Below are positions 1-6,881 of a stretch of 10,826 nucleotides of DNA, piece after piece (positions within the stretch are counted from its first letter, which is position 1; the number at the start of each line of letters is the position of its first letter). Source of the stretch: Campylobacterales bacterium (GTDB lineage Bacteria > Campylobacterota_A > Desulfurellia > JAADFJ01); assembly GCA_027080125.1 (NCBI GenBank), contig JALWSW010000219.1, forward strand, positions 1 through 10,826. The letters are read 5' to 3'. A program made the position numbers and the translations under genes. Under the pieces are notes generated by a model. It had not been told where the DNA came from, ran no database searches, and saw nothing but the letters and a program-made list of their open reading frames with translations.

Positions 1-895
1 TCACAAGATAATCTTAATGACCGATGCTGATGTTGACGGATCTCATATTCAGACGCTTCTGCTGACGCTGTTTTTCAGATATATGAGAGCTTTGATTGAT
101 AGCGGATATCTCTATATTGCCAAACCTCCGCTTTTCAAACTTAAACGAAAAGGAAAAGAGCTTTATCTTGGCGATGAAAAGGAGCTGGAATTTTACCTTT
201 TGAATCAGGGCATTAAGGATATAAAACTTGAAGCGGGAGGAATGCTGTTTCAATCAAAAGAATTAAAGAAGATTTTAAAAGAATATTACAATTATAAGCG
301 GTTTTTTATTATGTTGCGAGAGAAGACCGGTTCAAATGCAATGACCGAACTTTTGGTGCAAAAGATAGATAATTACGATAATATTAAACCTATGTTTGAC
401 GCATTGAACAATTATTTAAAACAATTTTTCCCAGAAACGAAAATTGTTGATATCGATGAAATGGGAGATAGAACGGATATAATCTATAATGAAAACGGGT
501 TTAATCAGAAATTGACCGTTGATAGTGACCTGATAGAAAGCTTTGATTTTGTGGCAATAAAGAAACTTGCAAAAAAGGAGTTTTTCAAACCCCCTTTCGT
601 GTTAATCAACAAAGATGAAACAGAATATTCCTCGGTGGTGGAGCTGCTTGAGACAGTTGAAAAAGATGCAAGAAAAGGAATTCAGATTCAAAGATATAAA
701 GGACTTGGAGAGATGAACCCGGAGCAATTATGGGAAACCACTATGAATCCTGAAACAAGAACTATTATTAAGGTTGAGGTGGACGATGAGATTGAATGCG
801 ACAGAACTTTTTCGGTATTGATGGGTGAGGATGTGGCAGTCAGACGCAAATTTATCGAAGACTATGCTCAAAAAGCTGAAAATATAGATGTGTAA
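1..895 (+). CDS. gyrB: DNA gyrase subunit B, C-terminal part (5' end outside window)
   Basis: GyrB is the ATPase subunit of DNA gyrase, which introduces negative supercoils as an A2B2 tetramer with GyrA. The reading frame is already open at the window edge (His-Lys-Ile-Ile-Leu from base 2), so the Met at base 17 (MTDADVDGSH) is internal and not the start. Visible here are the metal-binding DxD of the Toprim domain (bases 23-37) and the conserved QRYKGLGEMNPEQLWETTM segment about 225-245 residues later, then the usual C-terminal MGEDVAVRRKFIEDYA ending. Roughly 190 residues separate YIAKPPLFK from QRYKGLGEM, against about 35-40 in Bacillus-type GyrB, so this protein has the long insert of E. 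coli-type GyrB. The ATPase and transducer domains lie upstream of the window. The stop is TAA at 893-895, six bases before gyrA. Identification is very secure. Confidence 0.98.
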   Translation, partial: HKIILMTDADVDGSHIQTLLLTLFFRYMRALIDSGYLYIAKPPLFKLKRKGKELYLGDEKELEFYLLNQGIKDIKLEAGGMLFQSKELKKILKEYYNYKRFFIMLREKTGSNAMTELLVQKIDNYDNIKPMFDALNNYLKQFFPETKIVDIDEMGDRTDIIYNENGFNQKLTVDSDLIESFDFVAIKKLAKKEFFKPPFVLINKDETEYSSVVELLETVEKDARKGIQIQRYKGLGEMNPEQLWETTMNPETRTIIKVEVDDEIECDRTFSVLMGEDVAVRRKFIEDYAQKAENIDV

Positions 896-901
896 TGCGG
901 T

Positions 902-3358
902 ATGAGTAAATCACAAAAAACATTAATGGGTGGAACCATAGAGGCGGTAAGCCTTCAGAAGCGGATGAAATCTTCCTATATCGATTATGCAATGAGTGTA
1001 ATCATAGGTAGAGCTCTTCCAAACGTTGCAGACGGATTGAAACCGGTCCACAGAAGAATCCTTTACTCTATGCTTGAGCTTGGTCTTAGCCATAACAAGC
1101 CTTCAAAAAAATCGGCTCGTATAGTCGGTGATGTGATAGGTAAATACCATCCGCATGGGGATACTGCCGTTTATGATGCGCTTGTGAGAATGGCTCAGCC
1201 GTTTTCAATGCGATACAGACTTGTTGAGGGTCAGGGAAACTTTGGTTCGGTTGATGGGGATGCTCCTGCTGCGATGAGATATACCGAGGCCAAGCTTTCG
1301 GTTTTAGCTGAGGAGATGTTAGCTGATCTTGACAAGGATGTTGTTGATTTTCATCCCAACTATGACGAAAGCCTAAAAGAACCGGAAACCCTTCCTGCCC
1401 CGTTTCCAAATCTGCTTATCAACGGTTCATCTGGTATTGCCGTTGGAATGGCAACATCAATTCCGCCTCACAATATGGGTGAGGTGCTTCAGGCTGTTAT
1501 TTGGCTGATAAAAAATCGAAATGTTACCGATATCGACCGAATAAACGAAAATCTTCTTTCTATCGTAAAAGGACCTGATTTTCCAACCGGCGCTTCCATA
1601 ATGGGAACCTCAGGAATAAGAAGTGCATATCTGACCGGCCGAGGCAAAATAAGGGTTCGCTCGGTTGCTCATATTGAAACCGTAAAAAACGCAAAGCAGA
1701 TTGTTGTAACAGAAATTCCTTATCAGATAAACAAGGCTAATCTTGTTGCCGATATTGCCCGTCTTGTCAAAGAGAAGCGAATCGTCGGAATTACCGATAT
1801 AAAAGATGAATCGGATAAAAGAGGAATAAGGATTGTTATTTCTGTAAAAAAAGGTGGATATCCCGAGGTTGTTTTGAATCAACTTTATCGCTATACGGCG
1901 CTTGAGACGACCATTTCTATGATTTTTCTTGCGACCGACCATCTTCAACCGAAAATTTTTACTCTTTATAAATTTTTGAATCGTTTTATAGATGAGAGAA
2001 TAGTTGTAATAAAAAGAAGAACGCTTTTTCTTTTAAACAAAGCCGAACAGGAAGCGCATATATTAAGGGCGCTCAAGATTGCAATTGAAAACATAGATAT
2101 GGTGATAGCCATCATAAAAAGCAGCAAGAGCTCGAAAGAAGCAAAAGAAAGACTTTGCGACAAGCTGAAAATTGATGCAATTCAAGCGCAGGCTATTCTT
2201 GATATGAAGCTGGCAAAGCTTGCAAAATTGGAACGAGACAAAATAAAAGACGATCTTGAGAAATTGATCAAACAGATGGCCGATTACAGGGATGTCCTGG
2301 AGAATCCGGACAGGGTGTATCAGATTATAATTGACGAATCCGAGCGTATTATTGAAAAATATTCGGATGAGAGAAGAACCGAGATAAAGCCTGAGGAATC
2401 CGATTTTGATATTACCAAACTTATAAAACCCGAGGATGTTACAATCGTCCTGTCCAATGATGGCTATATAAGACGGACAAGTCATGAAAATTATCAAAAT
2501 CAATATCGCGGTGGTAAAGGGAAAAAGGCTGTTTCGCTGAAAGAAAATGATCATATTGTCAAGGTGATAAGCGCAAACAATCTTGACAAGCTCTATCTTT
2601 TTAGCTTTGGCGGCAAAGTATTTTCCATACCGGTCTATCAGGTGCCTGAAGGTAGCTTGATAAGCAGAGGCAAACCGGTAAACACGCTAATAAAGATAAC
2701 CGGCAACGATAGCATAAAAACGGTCATTGCGGTTTCAAAAAAACTTGAGGAATCGGGACTTTCTTTTATTTTTGCAAGCAAAAAAGGGAAGATAAAGCGG
2801 ACATTGATAGAAAAATATCGGTCGGCAAGGCTTAATGGCGTGATGGCTTTTAAAATGAATAATTATGATAGTCTGAGTGATATAATAGTGGCAGATGATG
2901 ATGACAAACTGATTATCGCTACAAAAAGAGGTCAGATATCAAAATTTTCAGTAGAGCATCTGCGTCCTATGGGAAGAATCGCCTCAGGAGTTATCGGTAT
3001 TCGCCTGAGAGAAAATGACGAGGTGGTATCGGTTCTTGCAGCCAGGGACGATCCGGATGACTCTGTTCTTCTTGTAACAAAAAAAGGTATGGGCAAAAGA
3101 GTAGCTGTTTCCAAATTGAGAGAAACAAATAGAGGCAGCATGGGTGTTATAGGAATAAAGATGGCTGAAAACGACGCTCTTGTAGGAGCGCTGGCAGTCA
3201 AACAAGACGATCGCATACTTGTTGTTACCCAGGGCGGCTATTCACTTCAGTTTGATATAAATAATGTAAGAATTATGGGCAGAGCCGCAAAAGGGGTGAA
3301 AATTATAACCTTGAGACCTGAAGATAACATTGTCTCAATTACAAAACTTGAAACTTAA
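902..3358 (+). CDS. gyrA: DNA gyrase subunit A
   Basis: GyrA is the DNA cleavage-rejoining and wrapping subunit of DNA gyrase. The 818-residue protein is a normal family length. The catalytic tyrosine is Y127 in AAMRYTEAKL, preceded by R126. The quinolone-determining region reads GKYHPHGDTAVYD, with T88 and D92 at the positions of E. coli S83 and D87; Thr occurs naturally at this site in some species, so resistance should not be inferred. The C-terminal beta-pinwheel domain runs from about residue 505 to 815, with repeated blade motifs such as KRGQISKFSVEHLR and KKGMGKRVAVSKLR. The GyrA-box is present at residues 534-540 but reads QYRGGKG, with Tyr where Arg or Lys is usual. Together with adjacency to gyrB, the box argues for GyrA rather than ParC. 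The ATG lies six bases after the gyrB stop with no good Shine-Dalgarno sequence, which suggests translational coupling. The C-terminus lacks a long acidic tail. Confidence 0.98.
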   Translation: MSKSQKTLMGGTIEAVSLQKRMKSSYIDYAMSVIIGRALPNVADGLKPVHRRILYSMLELGLSHNKPSKKSARIVGDVIGKYHPHGDTAVYDALVRMAQPFSMRYRLVEGQGNFGSVDGDAPAAMRYTEAKLSVLAEEMLADLDKDVVDFHPNYDESLKEPETLPAPFPNLLINGSSGIAVGMATSIPPHNMGEVLQAVIWLIKNRNVTDIDRINENLLSIVKGPDFPTGASIMGTSGIRSAYLTGRGKIRVRSVAHIETVKNAKQIVVTEIPYQINKANLVADIARLVKEKRIVGITDIKDESDKRGIRIVISVKKGGYPEVVLNQLYRYTALETTISMIFLATDHLQPKIFTLYKFLNRFIDERIVVIKRRTLFLLNKAEQEAHILRALKIAIENIDMVIAIIKSSKSSKEAKERLCDKLKIDAIQAQAILDMKLAKLAKLERDKIKDDLEKLIKQMADYRDVLENPDRVYQIIIDESERIIEKYSDERRTEIKPEESDFDITKLIKPEDVTIVLSNDGYIRRTSHENYQNQYRGGKGKKAVSLKENDHIVKVISANNLDKLYLFSFGGKVFSIPVYQVPEGSLISRGKPVNTLIKITGNDSIKTVIAVSKKLEESGLSFIFASKKGKIKRTLIEKYRSARLNGVMAFKMNNYDSLSDIIVADDDDKLIIATKRGQISKFSVEHLRPMGRIASGVIGIRLRENDEVVSVLAARDDPDDSVLLVTKKGMGKRVAVSKLRETNRGSMGVIGIKMAENDALVGALAVKQDDRILVVTQGGYSLQFDINNVRIMGRAAKGVKIITLRPEDNIVSITKLET

Positions 3359-4322
3359 CAGTAAAGATTTAGCGTTTCTCAAATCTTTTAAAAGGGATTT
3401 TGATAACGATTTTTCAAAGGTCATAGCAGAGGACAAGCGTCTTTTGACATATCGATATGCCAGGGAGATAGCTCTGAGAGTAGCGGAAGGAGGAAAGCGT
3501 CTGCGTCCGATTCTTGTATATCTTGCGGCGTCTTTGGCAGGATACAATGATATAAAAAAAATAAGACGGCTTGGTTTTGTTATTGAACTTATCCATATTG
3601 CCTCACTTCTTCACGATGATGTTATGGATGATGCCGATATGAGGCGTGGAAAAAAAACTGTAAATTATCAAGACGGCAACAGCGTTGCAATTTTGTCCGG
3701 TGATTATTTATATTCTCTTGCATACAGAATGGCGCTTGAGTTTGAAAAACCGATTCCTGAGATTATAAGCGTTGCCGCCTCGCATCTGGCAAAAGGACAG
3801 ATGATGGAAACCGTATTGAGCGGAAACTTTTATCTTTCTTTTTCCGATTATATCAGAATTATCTATAATAAAACCGCTGTAATGTTTGAGTGTGCTATGA
3901 AGATTGGGTCGATGCTGGGCGGTGATGCTAATATATCGAAAAAACTTTCTATGTTTGGAAGATATCTGGGATACGGTTTTCAGATTACAGATGATATTCT
4001 TGATTATACCGGAAGCGTTGACCTGCTTGGCAAGCCGATTTTAAGCGATCTTGCCGAGGGCAAGGTTACGATTCCGTTTGTTTTATCAAGAAACTGCTCC
4101 AACTCCTCAGAAATAAAAAAAATGAAGCAGTTGTGGGAAGAAAAAACTGATTTTGCGGCTGTAAAAGATTGGGTAATAGAAAATGACGGAATAGCTCTTG
4201 CCAAATCGGTTTGCTTAAACTATATTAAAAAAGCTGATAATCTACTTGCAGGAATAAAGAACTGTTACGAGAAGGAGTTGCTTACCAAAATTGCGAACCA
4301 AACTGTTTTTAGGGAGAGATAG
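3330..4322 (+). CDS. ispB: Long-chain polyprenyl diphosphate synthase (octaprenyl/heptaprenyl type)
   Basis: A trans-isoprenyl diphosphate synthase that condenses isopentenyl diphosphate onto an allylic primer, most likely to make the side chain of menaquinone or ubiquinone. The roughly 330 residues match the family. Seen in order: GGKRLRP (residues 54-60), the first Asp-rich motif DDVMD (96-100) within LLHDDVMDDADMRRG, GDYLY (124-128), and the second Asp-rich motif DDILD (221-225) within GFQITDDILDYTG, then GKPILSDLAEGKVTIPF. Ala91, five residues before the first Asp-rich motif, is small, as in long-chain enzymes; short-chain FPP/GGPP synthases usually have an aromatic residue at or near this position. 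The exact chain length cannot be read. No ATG is available: an in-frame TGA lies at 3312-3314, so TTG at 3330 (with weak GAAG at 3320-3323) or TTG at 3348 must start it. The first choice overlaps gyrA by 29 bases. It abuts the next gene directly. The gene symbol is by family only. Confidence 0.92.
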   Translation: MSQLQNLKLNSKDLAFLKSFKRDFDNDFSKVIAEDKRLLTYRYAREIALRVAEGGKRLRPILVYLAASLAGYNDIKKIRRLGFVIELIHIASLLHDDVMDDADMRRGKKTVNYQDGNSVAILSGDYLYSLAYRMALEFEKPIPEIISVAASHLAKGQMMETVLSGNFYLSFSDYIRIIYNKTAVMFECAMKIGSMLGGDANISKKLSMFGRYLGYGFQITDDILDYTGSVDLLGKPILSDLAEGKVTIPFVLSRNCSNSSEIKKMKQLWEEKTDFAAVKDWVIENDGIALAKSVCLNYIKKADNLLAGIKNCYEKELLTKIANQTVFRER

Positions 4323-5669
4323 ATGAAAAGAATATATCGATTTTTGTTTGTTGCAGTAATTTTTTTGGCAGGGAATGTTTATTCGATGGGCTTATCTGAT
4401 GCAATAAAGATGGCTATATCAAATAGCGATTCTCTGAAATCCTTAAGCGCCGATATTGCATCCCAACAGTATAAAGCGGAGTCGGTATATAAGCTTAACT
4501 ATCCTACTCTATCCACAAGTTACAGCTACGCAAGGGTAAAAACCAGGAGCTCTACGGCTTTTAGTTTGCCTGGTATGCCGCCGCTCGAGGTTTATATGAA
4601 CCATCATAATAATTTCAGATGGGATATAGACCTGAAAATGCCGCTTTTTACCGGTTTTAAGCTGCGCTATGCATACAGACTTGAAAAAGTAGGCGTTGAT
4701 ATAAAAAAGCTTAAAAGGGAAGAGGCGCTTCTTGATCTTATCTATGATGTCTCAAAAACCTATTATGGTGTGCTTTTTGCCGAAAGAATGAAAGATGTTA
4801 TGGATGCCAGGGTAAAGTCACTGAAAGCTCATTTAAAAGATGCGGAAAAATTTTATAAAGCGGGCGTAATTCCGAAAAACGATCTGCTTAAATCAAGGGC
4901 AGCGGAACTTGCGGCTGTTCAGGACTTGGGATCGGCAAAAGTTTCCGTTCTTCTGGCAAAGAGCAATCTGAACAGGCTTTTGGGAAGAAGCTTTGAAAAT
5001 CCTCTCAATCTTAATGATGTTGACGGACAGCTAAGTGGAAAGATTAGAATCGGCAATATTCGCGGAGGTTTTGATCTGTCCACACAGAAGAAACTTATCT
5101 CTTATGCAAAAGAGCATAGACCTGTGATATTGGAAATTAAAAACAATATTAGAAAGCTGAAATATGCGCAAAAGATAGCGGCAAGCAGCTATTATCCTCA
5201 GATTGGCATAGGAGCAAATTACAACAGAGAAGGCAATCATCTTGATGTGTCTAAAAACGAGAATATACCGTTTTATCCTTACCGCAACGCTTCAATCGGC
5301 ATAAAGGCAAACTGGGAGCTTTTCAATTGGGGAAAGACTGCCGATGAGGTTGATATGTATAAGAGTAAACAGCTTTCTATCACCTTTATGGAAAAAGATA
5401 TCAGCAAAAAGATAGCTTTGGGTGTGGAGAAGGCGTTTCTGAATACCAAGCTTGCCTACAATAATCTCAAATCGGCAAAGGCGGAACTTATTCAGGCAAA
5501 AGAGAATTTTAGGATTACAAATCTCAGATATAAAAATGGGATAACAACTTCAACAGAGCTTCTCGATGCGGAAGGCTATCTTGTTGGTGCAAAGGCTCAT
5601 TATTACGGCTCTCTTTATAACTATTTTATAAATCTGGCTTTATTAAAGCGTCAGGTAGGCGTCAGATAA
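4323..5669 (+). CDS. TolC-family outer membrane efflux protein
   Basis: A predicted outer-membrane channel protein of the TolC/OEP family, the exit duct of type I secretion or RND/MFS efflux systems. The N-terminus has a Sec signal peptide: basic MKRIYR, a hydrophobic stretch to about residue 17, and a probable cut after VYS (about residue 21). The remaining 427 residues show the two-repeat architecture of the family: an early GLSDAIKMAISNSDSLKS segment typical of the first helix, long Lys/Ala/Leu-rich coiled-coil helices (about 120-220 and 345-420), short beta-type stretches such as PTLSTSYSYA and YYPQIGIGANY, and the diagnostic near-C-terminal run NLRYKNGITTSTELLDAEG. The length of 448 aa is usual. 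The ATG follows the previous TAG with no gap, and AGGGAGAG at 4311-4318 is a good Shine-Dalgarno sequence. No inner-membrane pump or periplasmic adaptor is adjacent, so the substrate is unknown. It is the last gene of the gyr block. Confidence 0.9.
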   Translation: MKRIYRFLFVAVIFLAGNVYSMGLSDAIKMAISNSDSLKSLSADIASQQYKAESVYKLNYPTLSTSYSYARVKTRSSTAFSLPGMPPLEVYMNHHNNFRWDIDLKMPLFTGFKLRYAYRLEKVGVDIKKLKREEALLDLIYDVSKTYYGVLFAERMKDVMDARVKSLKAHLKDAEKFYKAGVIPKNDLLKSRAAELAAVQDLGSAKVSVLLAKSNLNRLLGRSFENPLNLNDVDGQLSGKIRIGNIRGGFDLSTQKKLISYAKEHRPVILEIKNNIRKLKYAQKIAASSYYPQIGIGANYNREGNHLDVSKNENIPFYPYRNASIGIKANWELFNWGKTADEVDMYKSKQLSITFMEKDISKKIALGVEKAFLNTKLAYNNLKSAKAELIQAKENFRITNLRYKNGITTSTELLDAEGYLVGAKAHYYGSLYNYFINLALLKRQVGVR

Positions 5670-5676
5670 AGCGGTA

Positions 5677-5765
5677 TATGTCATTACAGGCGCAAGCCGG
5701 AGGGGTTGCATCATCTGAGTGAGGTCTTGCAGCGGCAGAAAAGAGGGTGTGCCTGCAGTGACATA
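5677..5765. repeat. 89-bp imperfect palindrome, probable dispersed palindromic repeat / MITE-like element
   Basis: Arms 5677-5694 and 5748-5765 pair over 18 positions: 15 Watson-Crick pairs, two G-T pairs (5684/5758 and 5692/5750) and a single mismatch (5686/5756). The outer arm reads TATGTCATTACAGGCGCA and the other end reads CCTGCAGTGACATA. Inside, GCCG (5696-5699) can pair with CGGC (5733-5736), and TTGCA (5706-5710) with TGCAG (5728-5732), giving a nested hairpin. The outermost bases are TA on both sides, which would fit a TA target duplication of an IS630/mariner-type MITE but could be chance. TGTCATT...TGACA ends resemble the widespread TGTCATTGCGAG-type palindromic repeats of many bacterial genomes (from memory). 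No T-run follows on the + strand, so it is not a simple terminator. The pairing is seen directly; its nature as a repeat is inferred from one copy. Confidence 0.55.
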
Positions 5766-5802
5766 AAAAAGAGCCTGCAACTGGTCTGCTCAACTACTTA
5801 AC

Positions 5803-5831
5803 CGCTCAACCAGCTACCATTGCTTTGAGCG
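5803..5831. repeat. 7-bp inverted repeat
   Basis: CGCTCAA at 5803-5809 is perfectly inverted as TTGAGCG at 5825-5831, with a 15-base loop. A second GCTCAAC lies just upstream, at about 5788-5794, so the left arm is itself partly repeated. It could be a weak hairpin or part of the end of a transcription unit. The T-content afterwards is poor, so I do not call it a terminator. Confidence 0.25.
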
Positions 5832-5840
5832 CTATTGTTT

Positions 5841-5884
5841 CGACAAAGTTTTCCTAAGAATCGACGATTTTGTCGTTAATTTTC
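5841..5884 (+). terminator. Possible Rho-independent terminator of the gyrB-tolC block
   Basis: CGACAAAGTT (5841-5850) pairs with GATTTTGTCG (5866-5875) over ten positions, including two G-U pairs, around a 15-base loop. The stem is followed directly by TTAATTTT and then further T-rich sequence. It lies about 170 bases after the tolC-like stop, and is the best hairpin-plus-T candidate in the gap. The stem is A+T-rich and the T-run is interrupted, so it would be a weak terminator. Confidence 0.35.
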
Positions 5885-5941
5885 AGTTTTTGTATTTTTG
5901 AATCACCCCAATCGTGCCGATAAAGTCATATTGTAAATCAA

Positions 5942-5974
5942 TTGACGTTTTGAGAACAAAATTTGCTGTATAAC
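5942..5974 (+). promoter_or_regulatory. Tentative promoter of the cytochrome c / System II operon
   Basis: TTGACG (5942-5947) resembles a sigma70 -35 box and TATAAC (5969-5974) a -10 box, but the 21-base spacer is longer than the usual 16-18. The spacer contains a perfect 5-4-5 dyad, TTTTG-AGAA-CAAAA (5948-5961). A long spacer with a central dyad could mean an activator-dependent promoter, but it may be coincidence in T-rich DNA. A second TATAAG at 5994-5999 has no good -35 partner. The gene starts at 6027 behind AAGGAG (6014-6019, 7 bases from the ATG). Confidence 0.25.
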
Positions 5975-6026
5975 CTATGTTTGTGTTTGTTTGTATAAGT
6001 AATTTTATTATTTAAGGAGTTTTGTT

Positions 6027-6872
6027 ATGGCAAAGCGGAAAAAGGGTTTTTTTATTAAAATTGTTGTCGTGTTGGCAGGTATTTTGATTGTTATTGCTGC
6101 CGTTAATTTTAAAAAAGGCAGGGTTATCCCAGGATTTACCGCCAGCGCTCCAAGCAAAGATGATCCGGTTCCGGTTAAGCGTTCCAGTTGGGAATTTGCC
6201 GGCATTGAACCGCCATTTGAGGTCACAGAAAAGGTTATTGAGGAAGGCGGGGCTATATATCAAAAAAATTGTGCCGTTTGTCACGGCAGATACGGCAGGA
6301 AAACAGATCATCCTTTTGCGGTGCACGGATTGCACCATGTTAACGCCGATTATGTTTGGTTTGTTACAAGAGGAAAAGCCGGAACAGCGATGCCATCATT
6401 CAAAAAAAAGCTCTCATATAAGGATAGATGGAAAGCGGTGTTGTATATCCATGCCAGATTAGCCGGCAGAGAACCGATGCGTATGGCAAACGGCACTATG
6501 CCAGCCTATCTTCCGCCTGAATTCAGCCCAAGCGATTATTTCAAGCTTGGAGAATGGTATTTCAACAAAAATGAGTTTGTTGATGCCGCTATCTATTATA
6601 AGCTTGCATATGATAGTAATCCAAAAAATGCAATTGCTGCCAATAATCTTGCCCTTGCCCTCTTTTATGCAGGAAAAACCGGCAGGGCGGCAGATATAAT
6701 TTCAAAGCTTGCCAAAAGTGCTTCACTCCAGCAGGTTTGGCTGACATACGGGTTTATTGAAAAAGATATAGATCCGTCGGTTGCTCGTAAGGCATTCAGA
6801 CGCGCCATTGAATTAGGTCCTCGAACAGCCATGGGTCTTGCTGCAAAACGTTATTTAGAACAGATTAAGTAA
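6027..6872 (+). CDS. Membrane-anchored mono-haem cytochrome c with C-terminal TPR-like region
   Basis: A predicted periplasmic electron carrier of 281 residues. After a basic N-terminus (MAKRKKG) a hydrophobic segment at about residues 9-27 serves as an uncleaved anchor or signal peptide. The class I cytochrome c domain spans about 68-147: haem attachment CAVCH at 82-86, with H86 as one axial ligand, and M122 in GTAMPSF as the likely second ligand. The preceding helix, EEGGAIYQKNC, is typical. Residues about 170-280 form a helical extension with TPR character: YFKLGEWYFNKNEFVDAAIY, then an NPKNAIAANNLALALFYAG repeat and ARKAFRRAIELGPRTA. TPRs usually bind protein partners, but the partner here is unknown. 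The start is set by AAGGAG seven bases upstream. It heads an operon with the genes that would attach its haem, nine bases before resB. The haem domain is secure; the TPR assignment is by pattern and the exact respiratory role is unknown. Confidence 0.88.
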   Translation: MAKRKKGFFIKIVVVLAGILIVIAAVNFKKGRVIPGFTASAPSKDDPVPVKRSSWEFAGIEPPFEVTEKVIEEGGAIYQKNCAVCHGRYGRKTDHPFAVHGLHHVNADYVWFVTRGKAGTAMPSFKKKLSYKDRWKAVLYIHARLAGREPMRMANGTMPAYLPPEFSPSDYFKLGEWYFNKNEFVDAAIYYKLAYDSNPKNAIAANNLALALFYAGKTGRAADIISKLAKSASLQQVWLTYGFIEKDIDPSVARKAFRRAIELGPRTAMGLAAKRYLEQIK

Positions 6873-6881
6873 GAAACAGAT

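Larger units (their letters stand above)
5670..6026. other. Intergenic region between the gyr-tolC block and the cytochrome operon
   Basis: A 357-base stretch with no convincing open reading frame on either strand and no tRNA-like or CRISPR-like structure. It holds, in order, a strong imperfect palindrome (5677-5765), a 7-bp inverted repeat (5803-5831), a possible terminator (5841-5884), a tentative promoter with an internal dyad (5942-5974) and the ribosome-binding site AAGGAG at 6014-6019 for the cytochrome gene. The first half is clearly richer in G+C than the T-rich second half, which fits an inserted element placed before a native leader. Confidence 0.7.

Noticed and set aside
1149..1180. 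Quinolone-resistance substitution in GyrA (Thr at the Ser83 position)
   Set aside because: Thr is the natural residue at this site in several species and Asp87 is intact, so no resistance claim can be made.
2063..2554. Open frame of 163 codons on the - strand inside gyrA
   Set aside because: It lies opposite well-conserved gyrA coding sequence, with no ribosome-binding site or domain signature; it is a codon-bias shadow.
902..3358. Possibility that gyrA is parC (topoisomerase IV)
   Set aside because: Adjacency to gyrB, a recognisable GyrA-box and a full six-blade-length C-terminal domain favour GyrA.
5942..5961. FNR/CRP-type operator upstream of the cytochrome gene
   Set aside because: The sequence starts like TTGA but lacks the matching ATCAA half-site, and no TGTGA-N6-TCACA is present.
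5670..6026. Hidden small gene, tRNA or CRISPR in the long gap
   Set aside because: No open frame with a ribosome-binding site, no cloverleaf, and no regularly spaced direct repeats were found.
6088..6462. Second + strand frame of 124 codons inside the cytochrome gene
   Set aside because: It sits in another frame over the conserved haem domain and has no own start signal or family motif.
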